A stretch of DNA of 64,000 nt. It comes from Atriophallophorus winterbourni. Taxonomy: Eukaryota; Platyhelminthes; Trematoda; Plagiorchiida; Microphallidae. The notes beneath the pieces were generated by a model. That model searched no databases, was not told the origin of the DNA, and saw only the letters and a list, made by a program, of their open reading frames with translations. Location: positions 1-64,000 of the forward strand of contig JACCGJ010003306.1 of the NCBI GenBank assembly GCA_013407085.1, written 5' to 3'. Position numbers and translations under genes: made by a program. Shown one piece after another: positions 22,075-34,402 of this stretch. Numbering within the stretch: position 1 is the first letter of the stretch; every line of letters starts with the position of its first letter.

Positions 22075-23938
22075 CCTTGGAGCGAAACCCCAAAATACTA
22101 TATCGTATGGTTAACGATCAAGCTAAGGTGAAACCTGGAGTAGCGTCCGTGAACACATCAGCTGGACCAACAACAACTGCAGCAGAAACTACTGATGCTT
22201 TAGCCACGTTTTATTCATCGGTATTCAACCCGATAGAACATGCAATAAACAGCCCAAATCCAACACTTTCAAACACGGTTGCCCTAAGTGAAATAGGTGT
22301 CACTGAGAAACGCGTCCTCCAAGGTTTATTTAATCTTAAAACCGGAAAGTCTCCAGGGGCCGACGGAATAACACCGACAATATTGAAGCAATTTGCGAGT
22401 TTGCTACACAAACCACTCACTTACTTGTTCGAGCAAATACTGGCAAGCGGAGTGATTCCTACAGATTGGAAACGAAGAATAATTTCTCCAATTTACAAAG
22501 GTGGAAATCGCTCCGATGTTTCCAATTACCGACCCGTTACTCTGTTACCAGTGATTTCAAAATTACTTGAGCGACTCATTGTTGACGATCTAATGAAACA
22601 TTTCGAGAATCATCAGTTGCTTTCGATGAACCAGCATGGATTCAGACGAAATTATTCCTGTTTGTCTAATTTACTGGTAACGCTAGATGATTGGACAAAA
22701 TCAGTAGATAAAGGACAAGCAATACACGCGTGCTACTTAGATATTTCAAAAGCATTCGATCGTGTTGACCATTCCCTAATACTGCAGAAGCTTAAAAGGC
22801 TTTGTATCACTGGAAAATTGCTGAATTGGCTAAATGACTACCTAACAATTCGCACTAACCAGGTACGTGTTGATGGTGCATTATCCAAACCAATTGCAGC
22901 AAATAGCGGAGTTCCCCAAGGCTCAGTTCTTGGTTCAATTCTCTTTCTGGTTTATGTCAATGAAATACCGGAAATTGTTCGATATAAAATTTCGTTATTT
23001 GCAGATGACATAAAGATTTGGCGCAGCATTCGTAGTCCAGAAGACTGTCTGCTATTACAAAAGGATCTTGATCCGCTTCACAGCTGGTCGTTGAAGAACA
23101 AACTGCCGTTTAACTTCAACAAATGCAGGATCATGAATGTGGGGGATCGAGTTGAGTTCACATATCACATAGGTTCGCATGTCCTAGAAAATTGCAGTGA
23201 AGAAAAAGATTTGGGTATCTGGATATGCTCCAGTTTAAAAACATCACTTCAGACTAACAGTGCCTTTATAAAAGCAACACGTGTTCTAAATATACTCGAA
23301 CGTGTATTTGTGAAATTTTCGCCCAAGATATTCCCAAGGATCATGAATATATACTTGAGACCAGTCATGAAATACGGTATGCAGTCATGGTCTCCGTGGC
23401 TCATGCGGGATGTGGAACTTATGCAGCGAATCTATCACCGCTCAATGAAACTAGGTCTCAGCATCCGAAACAAACCATATAAAGAAAGGATAGCTCAACT
23501 GAATCTGTTCGAGTTCCCCTATCGACGAATCAGAGGAGACCTTATCTTACTTTACAAAACATTCCATACCCCGAACCATCCATTACAGGATTTATTCACG
23601 CGAAGGGATACGAGGAATTATCGGACCCATGAATATGTGCTGGTCGTACCCCATTCCCGCCTGAACTGTAGAAGGTATTTTTACTCTGTCTGTGTCTGTT
23701 TTACTTGGAACAGTTCACCTTACACCGTTGCTCACACCACTAGCTTGCATGAATTTAAAACGAAATTAGACGAATTTTAATGCATTATTCGTTTCCAGAA
23801 CACTTATATACTGTTTAATCTATGTTCTTATATTGTTTATACACTTAAATTTCACTTTTTACCATCCTATGGTTGCTGTTAAGCTTGTTGCTTTTTAGAC
23901 CATTAAAAACCTTGAATTACCTTGAATTATATTGAATA
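22075..23938 (+). mobile_element. CR1-like LINE, 5'-truncated, with open reverse transcriptase
   Basis: It begins abruptly in the linker (about 22077), runs through reverse transcriptase and C-terminal domain, and ends in a 3' UTR (TACCATCCTATGGTTGCTG) and a TTGAATTACC-type tail at 23908-23938. The endonuclease and ORF1 are missing, the usual 5' truncation of target-primed reverse transcription. Confidence 0.92.
22077..23780 (+). CDS. CR1 reverse transcriptase, open 567-residue ORF (5'-truncated)
   Basis: Polymerase blocks in order: RNPKILYRMVND and KPGVASV (linker), LKTGKSPGADGITP (about residue 90), ISPIYKGGNRSDVSNYRPV, QHGFRRNYSC, YLDISKAFDRVDH (catalytic Asp), SGVPQGSVLG, ISLFADDIKIW (FADD box), KCRIMNVGD, EEKDLGIWI, QRIYHRSMKLGL, FPYRRIRGDLILLY and VVPHSRLNCRRYF. 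All catalytic residues are kept and no stop interrupts 567 codons. Translation would miss the endonuclease, so it cannot move alone. The frame closes about 15-20 residues short of the end reached in the 2.6-kb relative. Confidence 0.9.
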   Translation: MERNPKILYRMVNDQAKVKPGVASVNTSAGPTTTAAETTDALATFYSSVFNPIEHAINSPNPTLSNTVALSEIGVTEKRVLQGLFNLKTGKSPGADGITPTILKQFASLLHKPLTYLFEQILASGVIPTDWKRRIISPIYKGGNRSDVSNYRPVTLLPVISKLLERLIVDDLMKHFENHQLLSMNQHGFRRNYSCLSNLLVTLDDWTKSVDKGQAIHACYLDISKAFDRVDHSLILQKLKRLCITGKLLNWLNDYLTIRTNQVRVDGALSKPIAANSGVPQGSVLGSILFLVYVNEIPEIVRYKISLFADDIKIWRSIRSPEDCLLLQKDLDPLHSWSLKNKLPFNFNKCRIMNVGDRVEFTYHIGSHVLENCSEEKDLGIWICSSLKTSLQTNSAFIKATRVLNILERVFVKFSPKIFPRIMNIYLRPVMKYGMQSWSPWLMRDVELMQRIYHRSMKLGLSIRNKPYKERIAQLNLFEFPYRRIRGDLILLYKTFHTPNHPLQDLFTRRDTRNYRTHEYVLVVPHSRLNCRRYFYSVCVCFTWNSSPYTVAHTTSLHEFKTKLDEF

Positions 23939-23939
23939 T

Positions 23940-24309
23940 TCTTCTTACATGGACGAATTTAGGAAGTATCCCACAGTATCCATTGAAAATATACTGAAAT
24001 CGTGAATACACCCAGCTCTGTGCTGTACAATGCAAGCTTGGCTATACTCAATATTGAAGTGCTGGGTGCTCAACTGCATACTGTCGAAGGAAAACTGGGC
24101 GCGTGAATATACTTTACACACATTCAGCCAGTTGCAACTTGAACTTGATCGTTTACTAAATTGATAAGATCCTGCTTTCTGAACAATAAGACTGACGTAA
24201 TCAAAATTAGTAGACGAGAGCACACGAACGGGGAAATTTTATCGTCACCATGTTTGCTTGTAAATCTTTGCTCACGTTACTGTTCGCCTTTTAATTATCT
24301 CCACTTACA
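23940..24309. other. No gene recognised
   Basis: Spacer with a short minus-strand ORF (24223-23945) of no known family. Confidence 0.4.
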
Positions 24310-24695
24310 ACCAATGCCAAAACGAAAGGTCGTGCTATGATCCTTCAGAAGCGAAGAACTCAACGTCTTGCTGTGAAGTGGAACTTATCCACCAGGATAG
24401 TGAACATATGGAATACACTTCTTGGAAAAAAAATTTTCTCGGTAAGAATTTGTTTCACTTGGAACTATTTGCCTGAAGAAATCACACGATCAGAATCTGT
24501 TGAGGTTTTCGTTTCCAAACTCGATGAGTTTATGACGAACCATGCGGTATGCGAGTGTCCCTATTGATTTTCGAGATATTTTATATTTTTTATATATTTT
24601 TATATGTTTCATATGCCTTGTCATCCTATGGTTATTGTTAAGCTTAATGCTTTTTCTACCATACAAATTTCTGAGTTCTGAGTTCTGAGTTCTGA
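24310..24695 (+). mobile_element. CR1-like LINE 3' end with TTCTGAG tail
   Basis: The plus frame gives KKIFSVRICFTWNYLPEEI and a stop at 24565, then a 3' UTR (CCTTGTCATCCTATGGTTAT) and four TTCTGAG-type units at 24670-24695. This tail differs from the GAATTAC tails of other copies and is shared with the 27.2-28.5 kb copy. Confidence 0.75.
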
Positions 24696-24699
24696 ACAG

Positions 24700-25849
24700 T
24701 CTTTGATGTAACCACGGCATCGCATTTCAAACATGCACTTGAAAAATGCTTGACTGTTGTTTGGGAAAAGCAATTCACCGTTAAATGAAACCCGTTCATC
24801 TGAATGTCGAGCATGCCAATGGCTGAACTGTGTCAATAAACAGAATCTGATGCTGCTGACAAGAAGAAAACCCCTGTCATTTATACAGAAGAAAAAGAAG
24901 AATAAGAAGATTCACACAAAAAACAATGAGACGCTCGATGGGCGCCTCCAAACAGGAATTTGCCACAAGGTCCTCTATTTCAAGTATTCTCATATCTGGA
25001 ATGCTTTGCTGACTGCTAACAGACAATGATGACGTATGATTGTTTCACAACAGGACATCGACGCAAATAGCAGATTGGTTCACAACCGAACATTCATTCA
25101 ATTCCGTCAACTCAATATCCCTGGGAAGTCTTCGTTGACTCGTCAATTCTGAAATAGCGATCGCTTTTTGCCACATATATTGGACGTAGTATTGATTGCG
25201 GATTGTGCATCGGCAAGTCAGAAAAATAAAGCCAACCACAAAGATGAAAAAAGCCCAACTGACAAGAGATATGCGACACTAATTATCATATATATGCATT
25301 CTGAATAACAAACTTCGTTAACTGGCGAAAATGCTTGCGTCAAATTTTGTGACAAACGTCCAGCAAACTATATCTGCGTCGTCGCTGCTGCAATTGTCAG
25401 TACATATGTGCTATGCAGCTAAAAGCGGGCTAAATTGGTTTTCCTCTATTGCTGGTTTTCCCCCGTTAGTGAACCGCATTCGAAGACATGCTGGAGTTTC
25501 ACAACCATGCATGTTTTCATTCTAATCGCTGTCTAGATCTGGGCAATATGACACGATGTACATGATGTGCAATTGTACAGTACTGCTGTGCTGTGCGGCT
25601 AACACCGTGCTAAATTTATTGGCCACCGGTACTGAGCTGCATGCCGAAACATTTCTATTTTGTTCTAGGCCTTGGCAACCTGGAAGTATCTTAACCCACG
25701 TGCAGTCTATAACTGTGTGGCACTTTGTAGGGATTGAGCTTGTGCCTATATAGGTTCATAGGTACATACGTACATGGTTGTACAAAAATATCAGGATACT
25801 CGAGAGGATTTATCACAAAGCACATAAAATGTTTATCGTGTTGCATGAG
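24700..25849. other. No gene recognised
   Basis: Several short ORFs on both strands, none with a recognisable domain. The region 25331-25753 has paired Cys-containing short ORFs that look fortuitous. Confidence 0.35.
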
Positions 25850-26165
25850 GTGTTTTTCAGCAGCGATTGTGTTGACTCGGATTGAACACTCTGAAGCACA
25901 GGAGCTTCTGACACGCGCTAAATCCGATATACCAAATACTCCAAAATGAATCCCATGCTAAGAGCGAATGACGATGCTTGGATTGACCGATTTTACACAA
26001 AGTAGATTAATGAGCGACATGTTACCAACACATAAAATACTGCGGATGGAAAATCACCCTTTCCGAGACTTGATAAGAGTTAGTTCTCGAAAGAATACAC
26101 GGAGTCATTCAAGTTGTCTCGTTATACCGCAATCAAGACTCGATTGTAGACGTCATTACTTCTCT
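25850..26165 (+). mobile_element. CR1-like LINE C-terminal fragment
   Basis: Plus frames give LGLTDFTQSRLMSDML (25976-26020), MENHPFRDLI, and VIPQSRLDCRRHYFSDR near 26130-26170, the C-terminal domain order. It is cut at 26165 by a minus-strand CR1 copy. Confidence 0.7.
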
Positions 26166-27020
26166 GATAGAAGGTAAACTGTTCCAAGTAAAGCAGACAC
26201 GGACAAAGTGAAAGTACCTTTTACAGTTCAGGTGGGGATGGGTTACGACCAGCACATATTTATGGGTCCGATAATATCTCGTATCCATTCGCGTTAATAA
26301 ATCCAGTAAGGGATGGTACGGGCTTTGTAATGCTTTGTAAATTAAGATAAGGTCTCCTCTGATTCGTCGATAGGGAAAGTCGAACAGATTTAGTTGAGCT
26401 ATCCTTTATTTTTAGGGCTTGTTTCTGATGAGGAGTTTTGTTGAGCGGTGATAGATTCGCTGCATAAGTTCCACATCCTCCTTGAGCCACGGAGACCATG
26501 ACTGCACACCGTATTCCATGACTGGTCTCAAATATGTATTCATGATCCTTGGGAATATCTTGGGCGAAAATTTCCGAAATACCCGTTTGAGTTGGTTGAG
26601 GACAGGTGTTACTTTTTTAAAGGCACTGTCAGTTTGAAGTGAGGTTTTTATACTGGTGGATATCCAGACTCCCAAATTATTTTCTTCTCTGCAATTTTCA
26701 AGGACATGTCAACCTATACGGTATGTGAAATCTACTCAATTCCCCACATTAATGATCCTGCCTTATTTGAAATTAAACTGCAGTTTGTTCTTCAATTACC
26801 AGCTGTGAAGCATATCAAGATCTTTTTTGTAATAGCAGACAGTCTTCTTGGCTACGGATGCAACGACATATCTTTATGTTGTCGGCAAATAACGGAATGT
26901 TGCAATGAACAATTTCCGGTACTTCATTGACAAAAACCAGAAAGAGGCTCAAGGCAAGGACTGAACCTTGGGGAACTTCGCTAGTTGCTGCGATTGGTTT
27001 TCATAGTGCACAAACAACAC
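26166..27020 (-). mobile_element. CR1-like LINE fragment (RT end plus C-terminal domain)
   Basis: Minus frames: remains of SGVPQGS...FADD near 27000-26870, LGVWISTSIKTSLQTDSAF (26675-26615), NTYLRPVMEYGVQSWSPW, QRIYHRSTKLL. Same subfamily as 22.1-23.9, 2.5-3.5 and 43.8-45.0 kb. The 3' end is truncated. Confidence 0.75.
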
Positions 27021-27179
27021 GTACCTGAATAGCTTTCGAAGTAGTGTCATAACCCAATGAAATGATTTTGTAAAAAGGTTTTCGTTACATTAGGTTTAGG
27101 TTAAATTATACTGTGTTGGCTTAGTTAATTGAGAACTTTTAGTCCAACATTTGGAATTACTAAGTGAAATGACTATCAA

Positions 27180-28490
27180 CGAATACATGGTCGGGCGTGA
27201 ACACTGTCAACTAAAAGAAAAGAAGTCCCCTGGCGCAGACAATATTACCCCGCCATACTTCGAAGTTGTCGTATTGCTTTGACTGCTCCTCCCACTCGCA
27301 TATTTATTCTCAGCTTTAATGAAGGAAACATACCTCCGCAATGGAAAGCGGGGATGATAACTCCTATTTATAAAGGCGGTAGACGTTCAGACACAGCAAA
27401 CTATAGACCGGTAACGTTACTTCCGGTGATCTCTAAATTAATGGAACGCATTGTGACTGTGCGCATAAGAGAACATTTTGTAAACCAAAATATTTTGAAC
27501 GCAGCACAACACGGTTTTCGATGAGATCGTTGCGGTTTATCTAACCTTCTTACAACGTTCGAGAATTGGACCAAGGCACAAAACAAAGGTGAGGCTTGCT
27601 ACATCGATATTTCCAAAGCTTTCGATAGAGTCAACCATGTCATCTTAATTAAAAGGCTCGAAGCTTATGGAATAAAGGGAATTTTGCTGAATTGGATAAG
27701 GGACTTTCTTACACGTCCAAGTTCGCGTTGGCAGTACCTTATCTTGAAAAATAGACGTCACGAGTGGAATTCCGCCTCGGTTCTTGGACCTTTTCTGTTC
27801 TTGGTGTATATGAACGTTATAGTTGAGGATATTGGATGCAACTTGATACTATTTGCCTATGTTATTAAAATATGGAAACGTATCAGGTCTGTTAATTACT
27901 GTAGGGTATCACAACGGGATCTGCGCACCTTATTTCGTTGGTCCCAGATAAATGAGTTACACGTATATACGTCCTTTTATGGAATATTCCATCCAACCCA
28001 GGGCACCTTGGCTGAGGAAAGATGTCGAACTACTCGACAGGATTTATCATATTGCTACAAACTTGGTCTCCCGGTGCAGAAATTTGCCTTTCACAGAGCG
28101 AATGTTAAAATTGAACCTACACGATTTTACTCAACAACGGATACGTAGTGACCTCATGTTGTCATTCAAAATCCTGCATACTGAAAACCATCCCCTTAAA
28201 CACTTGCTAAATCCCAATGGCCTTACTCGAACACGAACGCATTCAAAGGCTCCGAGCATTCCGCATTCTCGACTGGATATTCGTCGAAATGTTTTTTCGG
28301 TAAGAATTTGTTTCACTTGGAACTTTTTGCCTTTTTTCCAAACGCGATGAGTTTATGACGAACCATGCGGTATGTGACGCTCCCTATTGGTTATTGAGAT
28401 ATTTTATATTTTTTTATATATTCTTTACACCTTGTCATCCTATAGGTAGTGTTAAGCTTACTGCTTTTCTACCATAAAATGTTCTGAGTT
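27180..28490 (+). mobile_element. CR1-like LINE with internal deletion
   Basis: Plus frames: EKKSPGADNITP (27215), WKAGMITPIYKGGRRSDTAN, VTLLPVISKLMERIV, QHGFR, CYIDISKAFDRVNH, a mutated LILFAYVIKIWKR (FADD changed to FAYV), then a jump to SYTYIRPFMEYSIQPRAPWL at about 27952 and on to SIPHSRLDIRRNVFSVRICFTWN. About 150 bp are missing in between. 3' UTR with TGTCATCCTATAGGTAGTGT and the end near TTCTGAG. Confidence 0.8.
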
Positions 28491-28621
28491 TATGGGTTTC
28501 TTCTGTTATAAACTCGCAACTGAAAAACAAATTTATTCGTGTGTTACATATTTAGGAATTGCAGTTGAATACGGATTTTTTACCCGACCATATATTTTCG
28601 ACCAATATTCCCCCTTTGTCA

Positions 28622-28935
28622 TATTCATTCATTCATTCAGTCCTCTTCGTGCCGGGTGGCACATGAGGCGAAGACAATTTCACGCCAGTGGTTCCGGTCT
28701 GTCGCTGCTTCCGTTGCCGTCTGCACCATGAATCCTTGTACATGTAGTTCGCGTTCCAAAGTTCTGCGCCAAGTTTCCTTGGGCCGTCCCCTTTTTCGTT
28801 TACCTTGCGGATGCCAGTGCATGGCTACCTTCGTATGCGAACTGGGATCCATCCTACAGACATGACCGAACCACGGATCTGTTGTCATCGTTTCGAACCT
28901 TCTGAATCGAAATATAAACGACGTTAACATTTAAA
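28622..28935 (-). mobile_element. LINE C-terminal fragment (RTE-like, second type) with ATTC tail
   Basis: The minus strand (28930-28637) reads FGHVCRMDPSSHTKVAMHW, then PQGKRKRGRPKETWRRTLER and ELHVQG, the conserved end of many RTE-like reverse transcriptases. The + strand left of it has ATTCATTCATTCA at 28625-28638, i.e. a 3' simple-repeat tail. It is a different family from the RTE copies ending in (CAA)n. Confidence 0.7.
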
Positions 28936-29540
28936 TTCTATACGGATATCGTATAATATTATACTGCAATTTGCTTCTTCATCATTGTTCTTGAATTTTT
29001 AATCATGTTCTTCAAGGTTTACTTTAAAGCATTTGTTAACTGGGACGACTTGTTGTTATTGAAATGTACAAGTTATGAAGTTTACTAGGAGTAACCTAAT
29101 ATTTCCTTTGATGGATTTCCTCCAAAACAATAAGAGGTGTTATTCATGAATATATATGACAGGCGAGATAATCATACATGGAATTTCATATATGAACTCA
29201 GATTTTAAGCGAAGTTTCGGGGATGAAATTCGTCCTGCATCAGTGAGGTAGAACGTTTGTAATATCAGATCGAGTGACTTGAATGCGTCATACGATAATG
29301 TAATCGACTTTTAATCCGGAATAGCGTCTTGGCCTCGACTGACGTGTGCCATGGATTCTCTGTTGGCTTGACCATAGGTAATTTTATAGATCAATGGTGG
29401 ATGGAACATACGTGAATGTCCAAGAGATGGCAAGCTGAACTTCTGAAAAGATATAAATATGAAAGTGTTACGAATATCCCTGTCAATTGGACGACAAGGA
29501 AATTCTTATCATATAGGAAATTTTTTATCATAATCTTTGA
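28936..29540. other. No gene recognised
   Basis: AT-rich spacer without clear coding or repeat structure. Confidence 0.4.
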
Positions 29541-29543
29541 TAT

Positions 29544-29544
<1 letters not shown>

Positions 29545-29611
<67 letters not shown>
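29545..29611. repeat. (TA)n(GT)n microsatellite
   Basis: About 30 bases of TA, a short interruption (ATAGATATA), then about 20 bases of GT. Confidence 0.95.
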
Positions 29612-29734
29612 TCATAAGAATCAACAGCAAGTTCAAGATTCAAGTTTTATATTAGAATAAGCAAATAGCTAGCCAAAACCAGAGGATGTACATATAAAAT
29701 TCCCATAATTCTTACCTCTATGTCGTTCATGTGA

Positions 29735-29860
29735 TTTGAAGGAAGAGCGCATGCAGATACATATCATACTGTCCCTACCTGAGGAATGCAAACAGCATGA
29801 AACTTGACTTGTGTGTGATGGAAATGCATGCAAATGAGCATTTTTAAAGAGCATAATAAT
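29735..29860. repeat. Dispersed repeat shared with 56370-56480
   Basis: Both places have a GCATG(T/C)A block followed after about 30 bases by GCAAACAGCATGAAACT (29790) or GCAAGCAGCATGAAACT (56421), then a GATGGAA block and GCATG. Family unknown. Confidence 0.4.
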
Positions 29861-30039
29861 TCTATTAATAATTTTAATAATTCTAAATTTGCCATTGAGC
29901 GGAGAAATGCCAGTCGGAAATGAATGAGTGGGCACGTGATTAGGAAATAGGTGTGTGCACTACGGAAACACAGATGGTTCTTCGTAAAATTGCTGTAACC
30001 ATATTATTATTCCACCTAAAAGTCTGTAACTTATAAGTG

Positions 30040-30310
30040 CGTATCATTTAATTCGGTGATGACACCATTTTTGAGAGTAAACTGTTCCACAGAAAGCCTA
30101 CACGGACCGAGGAAGCGTTTAAGCAGTATTTGAAGGGTGAGTTTATGACTGCGTGGGGGAGATCGGAACCAAATTTTATTATGTGCCAGATAGTGCTGAA
30201 TGCCTTGTTGACTATTAGGTAAGTCAGAACTAGGTATACTGGAATACGACTGCGCTCTAGAATGCTCAATTTGAGTCTAGACAATCGATACTCAGAGGGT
30301 GTTTATTGGA
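30040..30310 (-). mobile_element. CR1-like LINE C-terminal fragment
   Basis: Minus-strand peptide VGFLWNSLLSKMV (about 30110-30070) and the upstream SRLKLSILERSRIPVYLVLTY block (30284-30220) fit the C-terminal domain. Degraded; 3' end missing. Confidence 0.55.
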
Positions 30311-30929
30311 GTTTATTGTTCTAACCCGAAGTAATTTGTTGTTCTTCGAATAGATTTCTAAATTTGTACCTTAAGTATATTTACATGGCAGCAGGTAGTT
30401 CATCTGGCGTTTCTTCCGTTGTTTCAGTTTTGCTCATTCTGAGATCACTAAGAATGTTTCTCCGGATCAATCGTAGGAATTTTTGTCGAAACCTGCCACA
30501 CACTTACCATTTAGGTAATATTTTATAACAAGTGGATATCACACTTATGTTTTGATGAACGGACTATCGTGTATTCACAACAAAAGACTCGCCAGATATC
30601 ATCCTATTGCATATGAAAAGTGAGTGTATATAGTAATAATGTTGTTTAACCGCTTCCAGCCTATTGATTGCCTCAAAATGGCTATAAGTAATAAAAAGTT
30701 TTCTTCACTTTTAGCACGAAACGTTTTTTTTTATTTTCAGCGTAAACGTCTCCATGTCTTTCATAGCGCTGAATGTTTGTATGTGTGCAAGGAAAATGTA
30801 GGCAGATGATGATTTTTTACCTATTTATACATGTTTTTCATTCAGAAATCACATTTTATCATACAGACCAAATATTGACAAAGCAGTTGCTCTTTATGTG
30901 GTTTACAGTGCGATTTGGTTTCAAAGTGG
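30311..30929. other. No gene recognised
   Basis: Spacer before the large RTE element; nothing supported. Confidence 0.4.
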
Positions 30930-32787
30930 TCACGGCCGGGGCGGTTTTGGGGACAAGCTCTAATGGCGCTCGTCTCATATAGCCTCTGTCAACCAAATCC
31001 AGCTCCTGGCCTGCGTGGTCTTGTGTGACCAGGCGGAACTGCATCCACTGACAGGAGAAAGGGCGAAACAGGATGACTAGCGCCTCAAAAGCAGCATGCT
31101 TCGGGCAGGTGGAGGTCGTAAGTCAATGAAGGCGGTCCACCTAGAGGAAGGAAAACCCTTATCTCAAACCTTCACTACATTATGGCTACATCCAATCATG
31201 GAAAAGGCTTCAGGAGAAAACCTCGAGGAAAAACCCGGAATCGGATATCCCTTAGACTGTCCGAAGTTTGATTCAACTTCGTCCTGCCAACTCCTGCGAC
31301 GGCATCGTTGCCCAAACGTATCAGCCTAGCTGTTCCTTTGATTCCTGTGGTGCCCTGGAGAGGGAGTACTTGTTACATGGACAAAAGCTAGTTCTCCGTA
31401 TTTAACTGCCCAAGGTACATCTTAACGCACCAATGAGGAGTACACTCCATTCCGCTTCTGCGGAAAATGACACGGAAGGCAGTAGATACCGGTCAAAAGC
31501 TATGGTTCGACTGGCATAGAGCTCAGCGCCTGGGGCTGCTTCCGATGGTAGGGAAGATTTTCAGTCTTGTCAAACAGCTACCACCTGCCTCAATCTGGGC
31601 AGCCCCCAATCAATAAGGTGCCGTCTCGCCACGGTCTGCTATCCTCAATTGGATGCATGGGTATTAGGAATCAACCGACAAGCAGAAGGTATTTACTAAA
31701 CAAAAAAACAGTTCTGAAACTGGGAAACTGGAACGTCCAGTCCATGCTTCCATTATTTAATGACGACGTCTCAAATATCAGAGGCGTAAGAAAATCAGTT
31801 GTGATTAACAATGTGCTAAAATTATGAATGTCGACGTGGCTGCCCTGTAAGAGACGCGATTACTAGGCACTGGTATGCTAACAGAAAGAGATTACACATT
31901 TTTGGAAAGTAAGGGGTTCTGATGAGCCTCAACTGCATGGAGTTGGGGTTGCCGTACGAAACAGTCTACTAAAAGCTGCTGAACGGAGCAACGGAGGGAG
32001 CGAATGGATTTGGAGTCTAAAATTGAAGTGCATTACTGGTAGCATTACGTTGGTCAACGTTTATGCAGCGACGCTTTCTGTGACGCTTGCTGAAAAAGAC
32101 GCAGTTTATCATTACCTCACAACAGTCCTCAAAAACGTGACACAAATAACTGTGGTGTGGTATTGGGTGATTTCAATGCCAGAGTTGGTGCAGATTAAGA
32201 GTCTTTGCAAAACTGTCTCGGGAGGTTCGGAGTAGGTAAAACCAATGATAATGGACAACGCCTTTTAGAAATGTGGACATAGTACAGTCTTTTTGTTAGC
32301 AAAACTTTCTATCAACCAAAACTACAACATAAAGTCTCTTGGAAACATCCTCGCTCTAAGCATTGGCATCAGCTTGTTATTATTCTTGTTAGGCGCACTA
32401 ATATAGGAAGCTTACTCCTCACCAGATCACATCAAAGCGTAGACTACGGCACTGATTATTCACTGGTCTGGGCAAAACTGAAGTTTCCCCACACGAGATA
32501 TCACTGCACTGCATTGCCTGCTAAGCCAAAAATATACGCCACCCGCATGTACAAACCTAATACAGCTGCGCGATTTGCAAAAGCGTTCACAGACGAGTTC
32601 AAAAAGACAACCCCGTTCGAATTGGCTTCAGAATACTTCGAATGGATAAAAAGCTGCATATGCCGAGTCACACTTTCCACTTACGACCGAAGAAAGCTCG
32701 AACGAGCAACTGGTTCGAAGCAAAAGCTTCTGAGATGAATGCTGTGTTGGATAAGAAACGGTTAGCATTATTGAGGTTCAAAGGTAT

Positions 32788-34402
32788 GCCAAAAGATTTA
32801 TTCATATATTTATTAATAGATGATATGCTATGCTTTACAAGACCCACAAAAATATCAAAATATTGTTAGAGATAATTGTCAAACGTGAAAAAGATACTTG
32901 TCCATGTGGACATCTAGGGATTGCTTAAAAACGTCAATGGTTCCAGATTGTACGATGTGAGTAGGTAAACTGTTCCACAATTGCACATTGCGAACGGAAA
33001 ATGCATATTTGCGGTAGTTCAACCTGCTATGCCGTTCGTAAAGTTTATATTGGTGACCACGCAGATGTGTGTTATGGGAAAGAAGAAACAAACGACTGCA
33101 AGGATGATTTGTTTGATTAAGCACTGTCTAAATGAATAAAAGTGCTCCTCGTTTCCGTCTGTATTAAGCCGAATGCAAACTTAATATTTTAAGTCTCATT
33201 TTGTATGGATAATTAGAAAGTCCCAGGACGAGTTTTGTTGCTCTGCACGGTGTAGTTTCCAATAGCTGAGTATTTTTTTCAATCAAGGAAACCATGCTGG
33301 TATAGCATATTCGATATGAGGACTGGTGTAGGCTAAAATCTATTTGCAGACAATGTTGGGGGCAAACGAACCTCGGACTCTTCTAAGGATACCCAAGTTG
33401 CGTCCAGCTTTTCTGGCAGCGAGTTGACATTGCGTCGAGTTTCCTAAGTCTGATTTGATAATCACGCTTAAATCTTTTTCGGAGGCGACAGGTTTAATTC
33501 CAGTACCACCTAGATAATATTATTTGCTCAACTTGCTGTTCAGCGACAATAAGCTGCATTTCGTTGTCTAGGGACCAGGTGTAAATCGTATCAAGATCCC
33601 GTTGCAGCTTCTGCGTGTCGGCTGTGGAGTTTATCTTGCATCAAAGCTTTGCGTCATCAGAGAAAATAAGCACAGACGACTGCACTACATCAGGCAAGTC
33701 CTTTATGTATATTAAGAACAAAAGCGGTCCGAGGAGTGATCTTTGTGGGATACCACGGGAAACTTTAATCGACTCGGATAGTTCATTTTTGACACTCACG
33801 TACATCTCACGGGATAACAACCATTCTTTAATCCATGCATGGAGTTTACCCTGTACCCCGTAGGTGAGTAGTTTCGACGAAACAATTTCGTGATTGACAC
33901 GATCGAAAGTTTCTGAGAAATCGATATAAATCACGAGGCAGGCAAACTTATTTCGAAATAAGGTGTAGTTGCACCAAGTTAGCCCTGATCGCCCAAGTAT
34001 TTGTACCGTGCATTGTCACGCTTACACATCCATTTGCAATTACTGCTTCTGAAAGGCTTTTTGGACGCTTTTTGCTGCATATTATTTTCCCGTTCGATGA
34101 TAAATCAAATATAATACGGAGTTGGCTGTAAACAGTCTCCCAGATTTCTTTAGCTGATTTGAGTTCAAGGAAATCCTATCGATTTGCAGTAGTAAGAGCT
34201 CGAAGCATGTCATAGTCCACAGTTTTATACGTTCGTTGAGTATTTCCTACTGGTTCGTATTGATAAATATAATCAAATATCATGGCAACATGATCACTCA
34301 ATACGAGTGGAGCTGTATAGAAAACAGATTCTATCATGAGTTCTTCGTTTGTAAGTTTGAGGTTCAGGGTAGATGAAAGGTTACTCGTAAGAGCTTGTAA
34401 GG
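32788..34402 (-). mobile_element. CR1/jockey-like LINE inserted in the RTE element
   Basis: Minus strand: reverse transcriptase block 33934-33641 (IDFSETFDRVNHEI, SRGIPQRSLLGPLLF, LIFSDDAKL) and C-terminal block 33124-32879 (LYERHSRLNYRKYAFSVRN, LWNSLPTHIV). GVPQGS is mutated to GIPQRS, and FADD to FSDD, which keeps both Asp. The same 3' end recurs at 63.23-63.47 kb. The 5' end (about 34.0-34.4 kb) is degraded endonuclease-side sequence. Same target orientation is reversed relative to the host element. Confidence 0.8.

Noticed and set aside
31915..31960. CTGATGAGCC near 31920 as a hammerhead start
   Set aside because: No GAAA at the right distance; it is part of the RTE endonuclease region.
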